DNA of 64,000 nt from Cacconaster sp045599325 (GTDB lineage: Bacteria > Bacteroidota > Bacteroidia > Bacteroidales > UBA932), in assembly GCA_045599325.1 (NCBI GenBank), contig JAZRVT010000034.1:10367-74366 (forward strand). The letters are read 5' to 3'. Shown piece by piece: positions 60,147 through 64,000 of the stretch; the first letter of the stretch is position 1; each line of letters opens with the position of its first letter. A program made the translations under genes and the position numbers. A model generated the notes under the pieces. It was not told the origin of the DNA. It saw nothing but the letters and a program-made list of their open reading frames with translations, and made no database searches.

Positions 60147-61577
60147 ATGATTCAGTACAAATTCAAGACATCCGGCAAGACCCGTTCCGAGCATGACCTT
60201 CTCGGCAACAAAGACGTTCCAATGGAAGCACTCTTCGGAGTTCAGACTCTCCGCTGCATCGAAAACTTCGACATCAGCCGCAACCTCCTCGGTGACCACC
60301 CTGAGTTCATCAAGGCTTTCGGCATCGTCAAGATGGGCGCCATCCTGGCAAACCACGGACTCGGACTCGTTTCAGACGAAATCAAGGACGCAGTAGTAGC
60401 AGCCTGCAAGGAACTGATGGAAGGCAAGCACACCGAACACTTCCCTATCGATATGATCCAGGGCGGTGCCGGCACCTCAATGAATATGAATGCCAACGAG
60501 GTCATCGCCAACAGGGCTCTTGAGATCATCGGCAAGAAGCACGGTGAATATCAGTTCATCCACCCGAATGACCACGTCAATATGGCGCAGTCTACCAACG
60601 ATGCATACCCGACCGCAATGCATCTCGGTCTCTATATGATCCACCAGGATCTTATGGTATCCCTCAAGGCTCTCGCAAAGGCCTTCAGAGCAAAGCAGAG
60701 AGCGTTCGCATCTGTCATCAAGATGGGCCGCACCCAGCTTCAGGACGCTGTCCCTATGACTCTCGGCCAGACTTTCGGTGCATTCGCGACAGCAGTCGAG
60801 ACTGAGATGAAGAAACTTGACGCAGCAGCTCAGGACTTCCTCGTCATCAATATGGGCGCAACCGCCATCGGAACAGGCATCACCTCCGAGCCGGGCTACG
60901 CAGAGTCCTGCACAAAGCACATCAAGGAGATCACAGGCTGGAAAATCTCTCTCGCAAAGGACCTCATCGAAGCAACCAACGACACATCCTGCATGGTACG
61001 CTACCACGCTGAGCTGAAGAACATCGCCATCCGCATCTCGAAGATATGCAACGACCTCCGCATCCTCTCATCAGGTCCGCGCACAGGTATCGGCGAAATC
61101 AACCTTCCTCCGAAGCAGCCGGGCAGCTCAATTATGCCGGGCAAAGTGAACCCTGTCATCCCTGAGGTCACCAACCAGGTATGCTTCAAGGTCATCGGCA
61201 ACGACACCGCCATCACAATGGCTTCCGAGGCAGCACAGCTTGAGCTCAACGTAATGGAGCCTGTACTCGTAGAATCCCTCGTAGAGTCAATGACCTGGAT
61301 GACCAACACCCTCAACACCCTCCGCGTAGAGTGCGTGGACGGCATCACCGCCAACAAGAAGCACTGCAAGGAGCTCGCTGAACACAGCATCGGTATCGTC
61401 ACCGCCCTCAAGCCTTACATCGGCTATGCAGCCTGCACAGAGGTCGCCAAGGAAGCCCTCGTTTCAGGAGGCAGCGTATACCAGCTCGTACTCGACAAGA
61501 AACTCCTCACCAAGGCACAGCTTGACAAGATTCTCGACCCTAAGAATATGGTCAAGCCTACTATGGTTGAACTCTAG
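60147..61577 (+). CDS. aspA: Aspartate ammonia-lyase
   Basis: A 476-residue fumarase/aspartase family enzyme converting L-aspartate to fumarate and ammonia. It has QSTNDAYPTAMHLGLY, the GGAGTSMNMNANEVIANRAL motif and the catalytic loop GSSIMPGKVNPVIPEVTNQV. Met 60147 is chosen by family fit; earlier in-frame codons belong to trkA sequence. Its end overlaps the convergent AraC gene by 17 bases. Confidence 0.93.
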   Translation: MIQYKFKTSGKTRSEHDLLGNKDVPMEALFGVQTLRCIENFDISRNLLGDHPEFIKAFGIVKMGAILANHGLGLVSDEIKDAVVAACKELMEGKHTEHFPIDMIQGGAGTSMNMNANEVIANRALEIIGKKHGEYQFIHPNDHVNMAQSTNDAYPTAMHLGLYMIHQDLMVSLKALAKAFRAKQRAFASVIKMGRTQLQDAVPMTLGQTFGAFATAVETEMKKLDAAAQDFLVINMGATAIGTGITSEPGYAESCTKHIKEITGWKISLAKDLIEATNDTSCMVRYHAELKNIAIRISKICNDLRILSSGPRTGIGEINLPPKQPGSSIMPGKVNPVIPEVTNQVCFKVIGNDTAITMASEAAQLELNVMEPVLVESLVESMTWMTNTLNTLRVECVDGITANKKHCKELAEHSIGIVTALKPYIGYAACTEVAKEALVSGGSVYQLVLDKKLLTKAQLDKILDPKNMVKPTMVEL

Positions 61578-61920
61578 GCTCTTCCAGCACATATTCACGA
61601 TAAGCGCCGGCAGTGAAGCCGGCGCTTTTTTTCAAGCACTTGTTGAACATCTTGCCATCTACGAAACCGCTTATCACAGCAATTTCCTCAATCTGAGTCT
61701 GACGGAACTCTTCCCTCATCAGGAGCCCGAGAGCATACTGCAGGCGGAAAGAGTTGACGAAGTCATAGAAACAGGTGCCGTGCTGGGCAAGCACCCGGGA
61801 GATATAGGTGCGGTTAGTGCCGGCGGCAGTCGCAAGATCCCCCCTCGTGAGGTCCTGATTCAGGAACAGCCGCTTCTCGACCATCACCTTCACAAGCCGT
61901 GGATACAGGCTACTGTTCAT
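61561..61920 (-). CDS. Short AraC-type helix-turn-helix protein
   Basis: A 119-residue protein containing little more than an AraC DNA-binding domain: RGDLATAAGTNRTYISRVLA and the second helix pair QIEEIAVISGFVDGKMFNKC. No sensor domain is present. Its ATG overlaps the upstream AraC gene by 11 bases, so the two are translated together. It may be a split second module or a small co-regulator. Confidence 0.8.
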   Translation of the reverse strand: MNSSLYPRLVKVMVEKRLFLNQDLTRGDLATAAGTNRTYISRVLAQHGTCFYDFVNSFRLQYALGLLMREEFRQTQIEEIAVISGFVDGKMFNKCLKKSAGFTAGAYREYVLEEPRVQP

Positions 61921-62455
61921 TGCACTTGCGGTACTCGCGGCACCATTCAGCAGGAGTATAGCCAGAGAAACGCGTGAAGGCGGAGTTGAATGTGGTCATT
62001 GACTTGAAACCCACGCGGCGGCATAGCTGGGTAATGGTAAGGGAGGTGTTTTCCGCATAGATCTTCATCGCCTCCTGCACCCTGTAGCTGTTTATCAACT
62101 GGACGAAATTGGTCTTGCCGCATATCCTTATGGACTGGGCGAGATAGTTCTTGTTAGTGTAAAGTTTCTCCGCCACGTCCGCCACCCGTATATCCGGATC
62201 CAGAAAGGGCTTGTCCCGCTCGACATATGTCACAAGCCGCTCGTAGAGTTCCTCCAGTTCGGAATCCTTTCCGGGCTCGGCATTGTCCCCGAGCATATTA
62301 GCGCCCAACAGCGGCTTTTCAAGATAGGGATACTTCCTTGCGGAGATAGTGTCGGCTTCCGCCTGACGCCTCTCTTTCCTGTAGAAGAGGATGATGAAAA
62401 ATGCAATCGCTCCGATGAGCGGAATGTAGAGAATAATAAAGAGCCATTCGTTCAT
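61910..62455 (-). CDS. Membrane-anchored AraC-type regulator
   Basis: A 181-residue protein with one N-terminal transmembrane helix (WLFIILYIPLIGAIAFFIIL), a basic juxtamembrane stretch and a C-terminal AraC domain (PDIRVADVAEKLYTNKNYLA, then LTITQLCRRVGFKSMTTFNS). It resembles the tail of larger Bacteroidota sensor regulators lacking the periplasmic sensor. Met 62455 starts the helix; 29 upstream in-frame residues are doubtful. Confidence 0.8.
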   Translation of the reverse strand: MNEWLFIILYIPLIGAIAFFIILFYRKERRQAEADTISARKYPYLEKPLLGANMLGDNAEPGKDSELEELYERLVTYVERDKPFLDPDIRVADVAEKLYTNKNYLAQSIRICGKTNFVQLINSYRVQEAMKIYAENTSLTITQLCRRVGFKSMTTFNSAFTRFSGYTPAEWCREYRKCNEQ

Positions 62456-62569
62456 ATCGGTTTTTTGAACGAAGCTATCAACAAAAAAGCGGTTATACGA
62501 ATTAATCATATAACCGCCATCTAATCCGTCGCCTGTTCCCAAAAAAACGGACGCAGATGCGAATCTGTA

Positions 62570-63466
62570 CTATTTCTTGATGGTTTCGAAACCTTGTCCG
62601 TACACTCCCATCACGCTGCCTACAGAGAGGAAAGCAGTCGGGTCCTCCTCGCGTACCATATTGAGTATCACCTTCAATTCGTGCTTGCGGGCAACTACCA
62701 GGAGGATGCTCTGGTCATTCTTTGTATACCATCCCTCGCCGTTGAGAAGGGTCACGCCACGATGCATCTCGCTTGCAATACGGTCCGCGATTTTCCCGTA
62801 GTTTTTCGAAAAAATCAAAATCTGCACGGACTGCTTAGTGCCTGAGATGAAGAGATCGAGGCTGATGCTGCTGACTCCGGTTATGACATAACCATAGAAA
62901 ACGGTTGCCACCCTGACGCTCCAGCTTCCATCGGTCGGGATGAAGAGCGAGCAGGCAATGATGATGATATCCATCACAAGGATGGCACGTCCCGGGGAGA
63001 TTGCCCTGTACTTGTTTATCATCAGGGCTATTATGTCGGTGCCGCCGCTGCTGCCTCCCTGAGAGAAGGTGAGCGAGATGCCGAATGCGGAAAGCACACC
63101 GCCGATGATGGCGCAGAGAAGCTTGCCGTTGACCACCGCGAACTCCTGGATGAACTCCGGGTCTATGAGCATCGGCTCCACCTTAAGCAGGACCGTAGTG
63201 ACCACAAGGGCGAAAACTGTCTTCATTCCGAATCCGCCTCCAAGCACCTTGAGGGCAATGGCGAGGAGAATTCCGTTGATGATGAAGAACGAGTAGCTGA
63301 TGTCGAAGCCAGTGCAGTAATTGATGATTGAGGAAATACCTGTGACTCCGCCGCCCACCATCTTGTTAGGGATGATGAACACAGTCCACGCCAGTGTGTA
63401 GAGCACGAGGCCGAAAAAAATGATGAGATAGGACTTGAGGGTCGAGAGTATCTTCTTGCGTGACAT
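62570..63466 (-). CDS. YitT family membrane protein (DUF161/DUF2179)
   Basis: A 298-residue protein with five to six membrane segments and a C-terminal DUF2179 cytoplasmic domain (HRGVTLLNGEGWYTKNDQSI and RKHELKVILNMVREEDPTAF). Membrane motifs include VGGGVTGISSIINYCTGFD and FSQGGSSGGTDIIALMINKY. The role is unknown; a transport function has been proposed. Its ATG overlaps the leuS stop. Confidence 0.9.
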   Translation of the reverse strand: MSRKKILSTLKSYLIIFFGLVLYTLAWTVFIIPNKMVGGGVTGISSIINYCTGFDISYSFFIINGILLAIALKVLGGGFGMKTVFALVVTTVLLKVEPMLIDPEFIQEFAVVNGKLLCAIIGGVLSAFGISLTFSQGGSSGGTDIIALMINKYRAISPGRAILVMDIIIIACSLFIPTDGSWSVRVATVFYGYVITGVSSISLDLFISGTKQSVQILIFSKNYGKIADRIASEMHRGVTLLNGEGWYTKNDQSILLVVARKHELKVILNMVREEDPTAFLSVGSVMGVYGQGFETIKK

Positions 63467-64000
63467 TACTTGCTGACTACGATGTTGATGATCTTGCCAG
63501 GGACCACAATCACTTTGCGGATTGTCCCGCCCTGCAGGTATTTCGCCGTTGAAGGGTCCGCCTTGACCGCCTCCTCGACCTCAGCAGGTGTGAGGCTCTT
63601 CGGCAGTGAGGTGGTGAAACGCATCTTGCCGTTGAACTGGACAGGGTATGTCACACTGTCTTCGACTGTATAGGCAGCCACATATTCCGGATATGAAGCG
63701 AATGAGACGCTTTCATTGTGCCCGAGCCTCTGCCAAATCTCCTCGGCGATATGAGGGACGAACGGACTGAGGACGATGATGAGCGGTTCGAGGATCTCAC
63801 GCTTGCGGCACTTCAGGTCGCTGAGTTCGCCGAGGGCGATCATCGCGGCACTGACAGTTGTGTTGAATGAGAAGTGCTCGATGTCGTCGGCGGCCTTTCC
63901 AATCAGTTTGTGGAGGGCCTTGAGTTCGGCAGGAGTGGCCTTTTCATCTGTAACTGCGAGCTCTTCGCCGTCGAAATAGGTCTTCCAGAGCTTGCGGAGG
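63466..64000 (-). CDS. leuS: Leucyl-tRNA synthetase, C-terminal fragment
   Basis: The last 177 codons of a class I aminoacyl-tRNA synthetase; the 5' end lies beyond the right edge. It shows the anticodon-binding helices (LIVLSPFVPHIAEEIWQRLG) and the C-terminal beta domain (YPVQFNGKMRFTTSLPKSLT, then TIRKVIVVPGKIINIVV), as in LeuS. The catalytic core is outside the window. The stop overlaps the YitT start by one base. Confidence 0.93.
   Translation of the reverse strand, partial: LRKLWKTYFDGEELAVTDEKATPAELKALHKLIGKAADDIEHFSFNTTVSAAMIALGELSDLKCRKREILEPLIIVLSPFVPHIAEEIWQRLGHNESVSFASYPEYVAAYTVEDSVTYPVQFNGKMRFTTSLPKSLTPAEVEEAVKADPSTAKYLQGGTIRKVIVVPGKIINIVVSK

Overview
This window comes from a Bacteroidota chromosome, most likely a gut-type member of the Bacteroidales. 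The evidence is the recurring TAnnTTTG promoter box ahead of many genes, Bacteroidales-type families (DUF1343/NamZ, GH92, GH9, S9 dipeptidyl peptidase, an Hc1-like histone H1 protein, DUF2795) and a GC-rich backbone. TAA, TAG and TGA all act as stops. The species cannot be named from the sequence.

Backbone part 1 (1-43.6 kb) is dense, with many genes overlapping by 1-40 bases. In order it holds: a GH92 start and a DPP-IV-like peptidase; a large MscS channel; ispF; a mutL-rhomboid-EEP-Sua5-cca run; a DivIC-like protein; CPBP-manA-S4; an alanine/Na+ symporter; a 58-residue histone-like gene; a ROK kinase with an MFS sugar transporter; a serpin; an ECF sigma gene with an in-frame stop plus its membrane partner; a four-gene operon fitting muropeptide salvage (NagX-like, phosphoesterase, LD-carboxypeptidase, NamZ); rsmE-holA; a lone HsdR-N nuclease, a lipoprotein and an M6 protease; an ArnC/LAB_N/ArnT-like trio; alr; ugd-dtd; a GH9 glucanase; a divergent tryptophanase/tyrosine phenol-lyase homologue facing an AraC regulator with a Tyr-rich leader ORF; an HD hydrolase and an M13 peptidase lipoprotein.

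The accessory island (about 43.7-56.5 kb) is visibly AT-rich. It carries a tyrosine integrase at its right end, a frameshifted serine recombinase and several small or truncated mobile-element genes. Its core is a minus-strand five-gene operon behind one TATTTTTG promoter: an LRR protein with a C-terminal nuclease, a six-unit DUF723-like zinc-finger array with the same nuclease, an HNH endonuclease, an AIPR abortive-infection protein with an N-terminal nuclease, and a RelA/SpoT-type alarmone synthetase. I infer a multi-effector anti-phage locus in which two different recognition modules carry one nuclease type. This is the best candidate here for an undescribed system. Three unlisted small ORFs and a lipoprotein lie beside it.

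Backbone part 2 (56.5-64 kb) holds DUF2795, a cob(I)alamin adenosyltransferase, an orphan ABC ATPase, folE-trkA-aspA, two overlapping AraC-type regulators, a YitT membrane protein and the 3' end of leuS. I saw no tRNA, rRNA or CRISPR array. A pattern across the window is that several genes start 4-6 bases after the TAnnTTTG box, so their mRNAs should be leaderless or nearly so.
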